DNA from: Sphaerisporangium sp039871875
GTDB taxonomy: Bacteria; Actinomycetota; Actinomycetes; Streptosporangiales; Streptosporangiaceae
Direction: 5' to 3'
Length of the DNA: 64,000 nt
Assembly: GCF_039871875.1 (NCBI RefSeq)
Contig: NZ_JBDPMD010000006.1
Coordinates: forward strand, 1 to 64,000
Part shown: in pieces, positions 1-12,000 of the stretch
How the letters are laid out: each line of letters begins with the position of its first letter
Numbering within the stretch: position 1 is the stretch's first letter
Notes under the pieces: generated by a model
The model's database searches: none
The model's input: the letters and a program-made list of their open reading frames with translations, nothing else
What the model was told of the DNA's origin: nothing
Position numbers and translations under genes: made by a program

Positions 1-3000
1 GTGGGGGGGTGGGGTGGGTGGAGAGGGTGGCGGTGGCGTGTTGGGTCCAGGTCGTGGTGGTGTTCGGGCGGGAGTGGACGGTCAGGGGGCGTTCGCCGTC
101 GTCGGTGGGGGCGCCGAGGGTGAGTTGGAGGGTGATGGGGGTGCCGGGGGTGAGGACCAGGGGGGTGTGCACGATCAGTTCTTCGACGGTGGTGCAGCCG
201 GCGTGGTCGCCGGTGGCGATGGCCAGGTCGATGAGGGCGGTGGCGGGGACGATGACGGTGCCGCCGATCGTGTGGTCGGCCAGCCACGGGTGGGCGTTCA
301 GGCCGATCCTGCTGGTGAACACCCATGAGTCGTCCTCGGCGACCTGCACGCCGGCGCCGAGCAGCGGGTGGCGGGAGGTGACCAGGCCGAACCCGGCGGC
401 GTTCCCGCCGTCCGCCGGGGCCTCCAGCCAGTACCGCCGCCCCTGGAAGGGGTAGGTGGGCAGGTCCACGGGGGTGGAGCCGGACGGCGTGACCGTGGAC
501 GTCCAGTCCACCGGGGCACCGTTGACGTACGCCTGCGCGAGTGAGGTGAGCATCCTCGTCGCGCCGCCCTCGTCGCGCCGCAGTGTCCCGATGGCCGCGC
601 AGGTCCGCGTGCCGGTCGACTCCAGGGTCTCCTGGACGGCGCCGGTGAGCACGGGATGCGCGCTGTTCTCGATGAACAGGGTGTGCCCGGCGGTGGTCAT
701 CGCGCGGACGGCTTCCTCGAAACGCACGGGCTGCCGCAGGTTGGCGTACCAGTACGCCGCGTCGAGCGCCTCGGTGGTGTCGAGCCGGTCGCCGGTGACC
801 GTGGAGTAGAACGCGATGCCGGACGGCCGCGGGGTGACGCCCGCGAGCGCCGCGGTGAGCTCGTCCTTGAGCGGTTCGATGTGGGGCGTGTGGGAGGCGT
901 AGTCCACGTCGATGACGCGGGCGTGGACGCCCTCCGCCTCGCACAGGAGCCGGAACTCGTCCAGGGCGCCGCGGTCGCCCGCGACGACGGTGGTGACCGG
1001 GCCGTTGACGGCCGCGATGTGCAGGTCGCCGCCCTGGCTTCTCAGCCGTTCCCGCACCTGGCCGGCGGGCAGGAGCACGGACGCCATCCCGCCGGTGCCG
1101 GCGAGGCCGGCGAGGGCCTGGCTGCGGCGGGCCACGATGGTCGCGGCGTCCTCCAGGGTGAGCGCGCCCGCCACGTACGCGGCGGCGATCTCGCCCTGGG
1201 AGTGGCCGGCGACGGCGTCGGGGTGGACGCCGTGGGAGCGCCAGACGGCGGCCAGCGAGACCATGATCGCCCAGAGGGCGGGCTGCACCACGTCCACCCG
1301 TTTGAGCGACGGGGCGTCCTGCGCGCCTTGGATGACGCCGACGAGGTCCCAGCCGGTGTGCGGGGCCAGGGCTCGCGCGCAGTCCTCGATGTGCTGCCTG
1401 AACACCTCGGAGGTGTCCAGCAGTTCGCGTCCCATGCCCTGCCACTGGGAGCCCTGACCGGGGAAGACGAACACCGTCTTCGCGGGCTTGGTGGTGTGAC
1501 CGGCGGTCGCCGCCGGGGTCTCCTCGCCCCTGGCGAAGGCCCGCAGGGCCTCGGCGAGCACGTCACGACCGGCGCCGAGGATCACGGCACGGTGGTCGAA
1601 GGCCGCCCGTGTGGTGACCAGGGCGTGGGCGACGTCCCCCAAGGAGGCGGAGGGGACGTCAGGGCCGGTGGGGGCGGCGAGGTCGGCCAGGCGTGCCGCC
1701 TGGGCCCGCAGGGCCTCCGGGGTTTTCGCGGAGAGCACCCACGGGACGGGGGTGGCCGGGCCCGCCGGGGTGAGGGGGGTGGCCGGGGGTTCCGCGTGCT
1801 CGGCGGCCGGGGTGCGGGGAGTGGCCGGCGGCTTCGCCGGCTCGGGGGCCGGGATCGGTGCGGGGGGCTCTTCGAGGATCAGGTGGGCGTTGGTGCCGCT
1901 GATGCCGAACGAGGAGACGGCGGCGCGGCGGGGGTGGTCGTTCCGGGGCCAGGGGTGGGGGGTGGCGAGCAGGGTGACGGTGCCGGTCGTCCAGTCCACG
2001 TGCGGGGTGGGGGCGTCGATGTGGAGGCTTCGCGGGAGGCGGTCGTGCCGCATGGCCTGGACCATCTTGATGATGCCGGCGACGCCTGCCGCCGCCTGGG
2101 TGTGGCCGATGTTGGACTTGACGGAGCCCAGGTACAGCGGGTGGTCGGTGGGGCGGTTCTGGCCGTAGGTGGCGAGGAGTGCCTGGGCTTCGATGGGGTC
2201 GCCGAGGGTGGTGCCGGTGCCGTGTGCCTCGACGGCGTCGATGTCGGCGGGGGTGAGTCCCGCGTTGGCGAGGGCCTGGCGGATGACGCGTTCCTGGGAG
2301 GGGCCGTTGGGCGCGGTGAGCCCGTTGGTGGCGCCGTCTTGGTTGACGGCGGAGCCGCGGACGACGGCGAGGATGGGGTGGCCGTTGCGTTGGGCGTCGC
2401 TGAGGCGTTCCAGGAGGATGAGGCCGGCGCCTTCGCCCCAGGCGGTGCCGTCGGCTCCGGCGGCGAAGGATTTGCAGCGGCCGTCGGGTGCCAGGCCGCG
2501 CTGGCGGCTGAACTCGATGAAGGTGTTGGGGGTGGACATCACGGTGACACCCCCGGCCAGTGCCAGGTCGCACTCGCCGTTGCGCAGGGCCTGGGCGGCC
2601 AGGTGGACGGCGACCAGGGAGGACGAGCAGGCCGTGTCCACCGTGACGGCGGGGCCGTGGAAGCCGAACGTGAAGGCGAGCCGGCCCGTCGCGACGCTGG
2701 CGGTGTTGCCGGTGCCGATGTAGCCCTCGAGGCCCGGCGGCAGGGTGGGCAGGCGGCTGGCGTAGTCGGTGTAGATGAGGCCCGCGAACACCCCGGTGCT
2801 GGTGCCGTGCAGGGACGTGGGGTCGATGCCGGCGCGCTCCAGCGTCTCCCACGCCGTGAGCAGCAGCAATCGTTGCTGCGGGTCCATGGCCAGGGCCTCG
2901 CGCGGCGAGATGCCGAAGAACGCGGGGTCGAAGTCCGCCGCGTCGTGCAGGAACCCGCCGCCGCGGGCGTACGTCGTGCCGGGACGCTCCGGGTCGGGGT

Positions 3001-6000
3001 CGTACAGGCCGGAGAGGTCCCATCCCCGGTCGGCGGGGAAGCCCCCGATGGCGTCGGTGCCGGTGTCGACCAGCCGCCACAGGTCCTCGGGACCGCGCAC
3101 CCCGCCGGGGAAGCGGCAGGCCATGGACACCACCGCGATCGGCTCGTCCACGGCCGTCGCGACCCGCGTCACGGCGGCGGCATCGGCGGCGGCGGTGCCC
3201 GGGATCTGGGTGACCAGGTACGCCGCCAGCGCCGCCGGGGTCGGGTGGTCGAAGACGACCGTGGTGGGCAGCCGCAGGCCGGTGGCGGCATTGACGTGGT
3301 TGCGCAGCTCGATGCCGGTCAGCGAGTCGAAGCCGAGCTCGTTGAACGCCCGCGAAGGATCGACGGCCCCCGATGTGGCGTGCCCCAGCACGGTGGTCAC
3401 GATGGTGCGCACCAGCTCCTCGGCCGCCCGCTGACGCTCCTCCACGGGCAGCGCCGCCATGCGGTCCGCCCACGCCCCACCACCGGCGCCCCCGGTCGCC
3501 GCCGCCCGCCGGGCCGGCCCCGCGGGGGCGAGGTCGCGGAACAGCGGAGGCACGGGGCTGATCGGGGTGATGGTGGCCGGGATGAGGTGCGGGCTCGTGT
3601 GCGTGGCGCTGTTGCTGTAGTGGGCGAGCGCCTGCGCGGTGGTGAGGGGACGCAGGCCGCCGCGCGCCATGCGGGAGTGGTCGGCGCCGGTGAGGCCGCC
3701 CGTCAGCGCGCTGCTCTGCTCCCACAGGCTCCAGCCGAGGCTGGTGGCGACCTTCTGGTGCGCGTGGCGGTGGTGTGCCAGCGCGTCGAGGAAGGTGTTG
3801 CCCGCGGCGTAGTTGCCCTGCCCCGGCGTGCCGATGGTCGCGGTGATGGAGGAGAACAGGACGAACCGCTCCAGCGGCAGGTCCCGGGTCTGCGTGTGCA
3901 GGTTGTACGCGGCGACGATCTTCGGGAGCAGCACCGCGTCGATCTGCTCGGGGGTGAGGCGGGCGATGGTCGCGTCGGCCAGCACCCCGGCGGCGTGCAC
4001 CACCGTGGTCAGGGGGTGCTCGGGCGGGATGGACGCCAGCAACTCGGCCAGCGCGGCCGCGTCGGTGACGTCGCAGGCCGCGACGGTGACCTCGGCGCCG
4101 AGCCCGGTGAGACGGCGGCGGATCTCCGGCGCGTCCGGCGCGTCCGGCCCCTGGCGGCTCGTGAGGACCAGGCGGCGCACGCCGTGCCGGGTGACGAGGT
4201 GCTCGGCCAGCAGGGCGCCGAGGGTGCCGGTGCCGCCGGTGATGAGGGCCGTCGTGTCCGGGGACGGGATGGTGATGACGTTCTTGCCGGTGTGCTGGCC
4301 CGTCTGGAGGTGGCGCAGGGCCTGCCGGGTGTGCGTGATCGGCCACACGGTGGTGGGGAGCGGCCTCAGCCGGCCCTGGCCGAACAGCTCACTGAGGTGG
4401 GTGAGGATCTGGTTGATGCGCTGCGGCCCGGCGTCGGTGAGGTCGAACGGCTGGTAGCTGATGCCGGGACGCTCATCGGGGATGCCCGGCCGGATGTCGA
4501 TCTTGCCCATCTCGACGAAGTGACCGCCGTCGCGGAGCAGGCGCAGCGAGGCGTCGATGGCTTCCCCGGTGAGGGAGTTGACGACGGTGTCGATGCGGGC
4601 GCCGCGGAAGTCGTGCTCGAACTCGGTGGTCCGGGAGTTGGCCTGGCGTCCGGGGGCCACGCCGTTCGCGGTGAGCGTGGGCCACTTGGCCGGGTGCGCG
4701 GTGGCGTAGACGGTGGCGCCGAGGTGGTGGGCGAGCTGGGTGGCGGCCTGGCCGACGGCGCCCGCCGCCGCGTGGATGAGCACGTTGTCGCCGGGCCGGG
4801 TGCCCGCGAGGTCCACGAGCGCGTAGTAGGCGGTGGCGAACGCGATGGGTGTGGCGGCGGCCTGGGTGAAGCTCCAGCCGTCCGGCATCGGGACCACCAT
4901 GTGCTCGCCGGTGACGGCGGCGGGGGCGGTGGCGTGCGGGACGAGACCCATGACCTTGTCGCTGGCCCGGTGGGTGGTGACGCCGGGCCCGACCTCGGTG
5001 ACGACACCCGCCGCCTCGCTGCCGATGACGACGTCCCCCGGGTACAGGTCGAGCGTCATCAGCAGGTCGCGGAAGTTGACGCCCGCCGCGCGGACGTCCA
5101 GCCTGACCTCTCCCGGCTGGAGGGGACGGCTGCCGGCGTCGTGCTCGATGACCGTGAGGCCCTCGATGGTGCCGGGCGCGGTGACCTCCAGGCGCCAGCA
5201 GCCCTCGGACGGGACCACCAGCGCGTCGCCGGCGGCCGGGGTGGCGGCCAGCCGGGGGACCAGCACCCGGCCGTCACGGACGGCGGCCTGCGGCTCGTCG
5301 GCGTCGATCAGCCCGCCGATCAGGGAGAGGTTCAGCTCGGCCGGGCCCCCGTCGTCCGGGAGCGCGGCCGCCTGGTTGGCGATGAGCGGCCCCGTGGCGG
5401 ACGGCGGGAGGTCCAGCAGCAGGATGCGCCCGGGGTTCTCGTTCTGCGCGCTGCGCACCAGGCCCCACAGGGGGGCGTTGACCAGGTCGATATCCTGCGT
5501 GATGTCCACCGGGGCGGCCCCGGTGGTGGCGACGACGAGCCGGGTGCCGGTGAGGCGGTCGTCCGCGAGCCACCGCTGGAGGAACTCGGCACCCCGGTGC
5601 ACGGCCACGCGCGCGGCCTCCGCGACGTCCGGTTCGCCGCCCGTGCCGCCGGAGCCCGTGCCGGTGGGACCCGTGCCGCCGGAGTTCGTGGTGGTGAACG
5701 CGGTGAGCAGGACGACCGGCGGCGCCGGGGTGCCGGTGTCCAGGGCGGCTCGCAGCGCGTCCAGGTCGGCGTAGTGCGCGGTCTCCTCGCCCGTGGTGTG
5801 CGGGGCAGGTCCGAGGACGGCCCAGGGCAGGGCGGGCGGGGACGCCGGGGCGGGCAGGCTGAGCGGCGTCCAGGCGACCCGGTACAGCGGGTCGCCCGAG
5901 GTCGCGGGGCCGGCGGTGGCGGCCCGCAGGGTGACGGTGTCGATGGTGGCCACCGGTGCGCCCGCCGGGTCGGTCAGGGTCAGGCGGTAGGTGGTGTCGC

Positions 6001-9000
6001 CGGTGGGCTCCAGGTGGGCGCGCAGGTGGGTGGCGCCGGTGGCGTACAGGCGGATGCCGCTGAACGAGAACGGCAGCAGCCGCCGCCCGCCGGAGGGCTC
6101 CATGTCCTGGAGGGTGTGCACGGCGATGGGGTGCAGGGCCGCGTCGAGCAGCGCCGGGTGGAGAGGGTGGCCGGTGCCGGCGGCGGCCCCCGTGGAGTCC
6201 GGGCGGTCCAGGCCGGGCAGGTGGATGTCGGCGTACAGGTGGCCGCCGTGCCGCCACAGGGCCGTCAGCCCCTGGAAGGAGGGCCCGTAGTGGTAGCCGT
6301 GCCGCGCCAGCAGGTCGTAGGCGCCGGTGAGGTCCACCGGGCTCGCGTCCGCCGGGGGCCACCCGGCGGGCCCGGCCTCGGGGACGGCGTGCGGGGCGGC
6401 GGTGAGGACGGCGGTGGCGTGCTGTGTCCAGGTGGCGGTGGACGTCGGACGGGAGTGCACGCTCAGGGTCCGCTGCCCCTGGTCGTCCGGGGCGCCGAGC
6501 GTGAGCTGCAGGGTGGGGGTGGCGCCGTCGTCCAGGGTCAGCGGGGTGTGGACGATGAGCTCCTCGACCGTGGTGCAGCCGGCGTGGTCCCCGGTGGCGA
6601 TGGCGAGGTCGATGAACGCCGTGGCCGGGACGATCACGCTGTCGCCGATGGTGTGCCCGGCCAGCCAGGGGTGCGTGGACAGCCCGATCCGGCTGGTGAA
6701 CACCCAGGAGTCGTCCTCGGCGATCTGCACCCCCGCGCCGAGCAGCGGGTGCTCGGTGGGCAGCAGCCCGAGCTCGGCGGCGTTGCCGCTGCCGGCGGGT
6801 GCCTCCAGCCAGTAGCGCTGCTGCTGGAACGGGTAGGTCGGCAGGTCCGCCTTCCGGGCTCCGGCGGGAAGCAGCGGCGACCAGTCGACCTCGGTGCCGG
6901 TGGCGTGCAGGGTGGCCAGGGCGGTGACGAAGGCGAGGGCCTCGGGCTGCTTGGGGCGGAGCGCGGGGACGGCCGTCGCGTGCTCGGCCGACTGCGCGGC
7001 GAAGGTGGTGAGGGTGGCGTCGGGGCCCAGTTCGACGAAGGTGGTGGTGCCGAGCGCGGCGAGGCCGGTGACGCCGTGGTGGAAGCGGACGGTGCCCCGG
7101 ATGTGGTCGGTCCAGTAGGCCGCTGTGGTGATCTCCTCGCCCGCCGGTTCCCCGGTCAGGTTGGAGATGACCGGGATGCGCGGGGCGGAGTAGGTCACCA
7201 TCTCGGCGCGCCGCTGGAACTCCGTGAGGATCGGGTCCATGTGGGGGGAGTGGAAGGCGTGGCTGACCCGCAGCAGGGTCGCGTTGCGTCCGGACTCGCG
7301 CCACCGGGCGGCGATGGTGGTGACGGCTTCGTGGTCGCCGGAGATCACCAGGGACGCGGGGCCGTTGACGGCCGCCACGGAGACGCCCTCGGTGAGCAGC
7401 GGGAGGACGTCCTCCTCGGTGGCCTGGAGCGCGGCCATGGCGCCCCCGGGTGTGGCGCTCTGCATGAGGCGGGCGCGGGCGACGACCAGGGTGCAGGCGT
7501 CCTCCAGGGTGAGCACACCCGCCAGGTGGGCGGCGGTCAGCTCGCCGACGGAGTGACCGATCAGGTGGTCCGGGCGCAGGCCGAAGGACTCCGCCAGGCG
7601 GTAGAGGGCGACGTGCAGGGCGAACAGGGCAGGCTGCGTGAACTGGGTGGTGTCCAGCAGGCGCGCCTCTTCGGTGCCCGGCCCGGCGAACATGATCGGC
7701 TTGATGGCGCGCCCCAGCCGGGCGTCCAGGAGGGCGCACACCTCGTCCAGGGCGGTGGCGAACACCTCGAAGCGTTCGTACAGCTCGCGGCCCATGCCGG
7801 GGCGCTGGCTGCCCTGCCCGGTGAACATCATCGCCGTCTTGCCGGGGACGCCCGCGACCCCGCGGACGACACCGTCGCCCGCCGTCCCGGCCGCCAGGTC
7901 CGCGAGGGCCCGCCGGTACGGCTCACGGTCCTGGTCGCCGGTCACCAGGACGGCGCGGTGGTCGAACGTGGCGCGTGTGGTCGTCAGCGCGTGCGCGACG
8001 TCCGCCGCCGTCAGCCCGGGACGGTCGTCGAGGAAGTCCGCCAGCCGCCCCGCCTGCGCGGCGAGGGCCTCCGGGCTCTTGGCGGACAGCAGCCACGGCA
8101 TGGGGACGCGCGTCGCGGACGGCGCGGGCACCTCGGTCGCCGCCGCGGGGGTCTCCGCGGCGGGACCCTGTTCGAGGATGATGTGGGCGTTGGTGCCGCT
8201 GATGCCGAACGAGGAGACCGCCGCACGGCGGGGACGGTCACCGTCCGGCCAGTGCTGGGAGGCGGACAGCAGGGCGACGGCGCCGGAGGACCAGTCGACG
8301 TGCGGGGTGGGCGTGTCGATGTGGAGGCTCTGGGGGAGGCGCTCGTTGCGCATCGCCTCGATCATCTTGATGATGCCCGCGACGCCTGCCGCGGCCTGGG
8401 TGTGGCCGATGTTGGACTTGACGGAGCCGAGCCACAGAGGCCGGTCGGCGGGCCGGTTGTCGCCGTAGGTGGCGAGGAGTGCCTGGGCCTCGATGGGGTC
8501 GCCGAGGGTGGTGCCGGTGCCGTGTGCCTCGACGGCGTCCACGTCGGCGGGGGTCAGCCCGGCGTTGGCGAGGGCCTGGCGGATGACGCGTTCTTGTGAG
8601 GGTCCGTTGGGTGCGGTGAGGCCGTTGCTCGCGCCGTCCTGATTGACGGCCGAACCGCGGACCACGGCGAGGATCTGGTGGCCGTTGCGCTGGGCGTCGC
8701 TGAGGCGTTCCAGGAGTACCAGGCCGGCGCCTTCGCCCCAGGCGGTGCCGTCGGCTCCGGCGGCGAAGGATTTGCAGCGGCCGTCGGGTGCCAGGCCTCG
8801 CTGGCGGCTGAACTCGATGAAGGTGTTGGGGGTGGACATCACGGTGACACCCCCGGCCAGCGCCAGGTCGCACTCGCCGTTGCGCAGGGCCTGCGCGGCC
8901 AGGTGCACCGCCACCAGGGACGACGAGCACGCGGTGTCGATGGTCACGGCGGGGCCGTGGAAGCCGAACGTGAAGGAGACCCGGCCGGTGGCGACGCTGG

Positions 9001-12000
9001 CCGTCGTGCCGGTGCCGAGGTACCCCTGCACGGCGGGCGGGAAGAAGGGCAGCCGCGCGGCGTAGTCGGTGTAGATCAGGCCGGCGAACACCCCGGTCGC
9101 CGAGCCGCGCAGCGACGCGGGGTCGATGCCGGCGCGCTCCAGCGTCTCCCACGCCGTGAGCAGCAGCAACCGTTGCTGCGGGTCCATGGCCAGGGCTTCG
9201 CGCGGCGAGATGCCGAAGAACGCGGGGTCGAAGTCCGCCGCGTCGTGCAGGAACCCCCCGGTGCGGGCGTAGGTGGTGCTCGGGTGGCTCGGGTCGGGGT
9301 CGTACAACGCGTCCAGGTCCCAGCCGCGGTCGCCGGGGAACTCGTCGATGGCGTCGGTGCCGGTGTCGACCAGCCGCCACAGATCCTCGGGGCCGCGCAC
9401 CCCGCCGGGGAAGCGGCAGGCCATGGACACCACCGCGATCGGCTCGTCCGTCACGGCCGCCGCGGGCGCCGCCGCGGGGACGGGCGGCGCTGCGGCCGCG
9501 GGCGTGGCGTCGGCCACCTGGGTCATGATGTGGCCGGCCAGCGCCGCGGGGGTGGGGTGGTCGAAGGTGACGGTGCTCGGCAGGCGCAGGCCGGTCGAGT
9601 TGTTCAGGTGGTTGCGCAGCTCGATCGCGGTCAGCGAGTCGAAGCCCTGGTCCTTGAACGGCTGGTGCGGGCTGATCGTGTCGGGTGACGCGTGACCGAG
9701 CACGCCGGCGGCGTGCGTGCGGATGTGGTGCAGGATCAGGCTGTGCCGCTGCTCCGGGTTCCCCGCCGCGGCGAGCTTGCGGCTCCAGGCGTCCGCGCCG
9801 CCCGCCGACGCGGCGCCCGTGGCGGCGGCCTGCGTGGTGCGCCGTTTGGTGGTGGACGCGCCCCGTACGAGGTCGCGCAGGATCGGCGCCGCCGGGTGGG
9901 TGGGGGTGATGGTCGCGCACACCAGATGCGGGTGGGTGTGGGTGGTCGTGCTGGTGTAGTGCGCGAGGGCCTGCGGCGTGGTCAGCGGGTGCAGCCCGCT
10001 GCGGGCGAGCCGGTTGTGGTCGGTGCCGGTGAGGTTGCCGCTGAGGGCGCTGGCCTGCTGCCACAACGTCCACGCCAGGCTGGTGGCGACCTGGTGCCGG
10101 GTGTGGCGGTGGTGCGCCAGAGCGTCCAGGAAGACGTTCGCGGCGGCGTAGTTGGCCTGCCCGGGGGTGCCGATCGTGCCGGTGATGGACGAGAACAGCA
10201 CGAACTGGTCCAGGGGGAGGTGCCGCGTCTGGACGTGCAGGTTCCACGCCGCGACGATCTTGGGGAGCAGCACCGTGTCGATCCGCTCGGGCGTCAGGCC
10301 GGCGATGGTGCCGTCCGCCACCACCCCCGCGGTGTGGATCACACCGGTCAGCGGCCGGTCCTCCGGGACGGACGCCAGCAGCGCGGCGAGCGCGTCCGGG
10401 TCGGCGACGTCGCACGCGGCGATGGTGACCTCGGCGCCGAGCTCGGTGAGCTGACGGCGGATCTCCGGCGCGTTCGGGGCGTCCGGCCCCTGGCGTCCGG
10501 CCAGCAGCAGGTGGCGCACGCCGTGCCGGGTGACGAGGTGGGTGGCGAGCTGCGTGGCCAGGGTGCCGGTGCCGCCGGTGATCAGCGTGGTGCCCTGGGC
10601 CGTGGGGATGGTGACGACGTTCTTGCCGGTGTGCTGCCCCGTCTGGAGGTGCCGCAGTGCCTGCCGGGTGTGGGTGATCGGCCACGTGGTGGTGGGCAGG
10701 GCCCGCAGGTGCCCCTGGCCGAACAGCTCGCTCAGGTGGGTGAGGATCTCGTTGAGACGGTCCGGCCCGGCGTCGGTGAGGTCGAACGGCTGGTAGCTGA
10801 TGCCGGGCCGCTCCTCGGGGATACCCGGCCGGATGTCGGTCTTGCCCATCTCCACGAAGTGGCCGCCGTCGGCGAGCAGGCGCAGCGACGCGTCGATGAA
10901 CTCCCCGGCCAGCGAGTTGACGACGGTGTGCATGCCGGTGCCGCCGGTGACCGCGCGGAACAGCTCCTCGAACTCGGTGGTGCGGGAGTTGGCCCTGCGC
11001 TCCGCGGGGATGCCGTTGGCGGTCAGCGTGGGCCACTTGGCGGGATGCGCGGTCGCGTAGACCTCGGCGCCGAGGTGCTGGGCGAGCTGCGTCGCGGCCT
11101 GCCCGACGGCGCCCGCCGCCGCGTGGATGAGCACGTTGTCGCCCGGCCGGGTGCCCGCGAGGTCCACCAGGGCGTAGTAGGCGGTGGCGAACGCGATGGG
11201 CGTGGCGGCGGCCTGGCTGTAGCTCCAGCCGGACGGCATGGGGACGACGAGGCGGGCGTCGGTGACGGCCGTGGGGGCCGTCGAGTGGGGCACCAGGCCC
11301 ATCACCTTGTCGCCGACGCGGTGGGTGGTGACGCCGGGGCCGACCTCGGTGACGACGCCTGCCGCCTCGCTGCCGATGACGGTGGGGCCGGGGTAGAGGT
11401 CGAGGGTCATCAGCAGGTCGCGGAAGTTGACGCCCGCGGCCCGCACGTCCAGCCGGACCTCGCCCGGTTCCAGGGGCCGGGTGTCGGCGTCGTGGCCGAT
11501 GACCGTGAGGCCGTCGATGGTGCCGGGCGCGGTGACCTCCAGGCGCCAGCAGCCCTCCGGCGGGACCACCAGCGCGTCGCCGGCCGCCGGGGTGGCGGTG
11601 ACCCGGGGCACCAGCACGCGGCCGTCCCGGACGGCCGCCTGCGGCTCGTCGGCCTCGATCAGTCCGCCCACCACGGTGAGGTCCACCTCGGCCGGGGTGT
11701 CCGGCACGCCCTCCGGCTCGGGCTGGTTGGCGATGTACGGGCCGGTGGCGTGCGGCGGCAGGTCGAGCAGCAGCACGCGGCCGGGGTTCTCGTTCTGCGC
11801 GGTGCGGGCGAGCCCCCAGACGGGGGCGTTGACCAGGTCGATCTCCTGCCCGGTCTCCACCGGGGCCGCGCCGCGGGTCGCGACGACGAGCCGCGTGCCC
11901 TCCAGCCGCTCCTCGGCCAGCCACCGCTGCAGGAACCCGATCGCCCGGTGCACCGTCTCCCGCGCCGCCTGCGCGGTGTCCGGCCGCGCGGCGGTGGACC

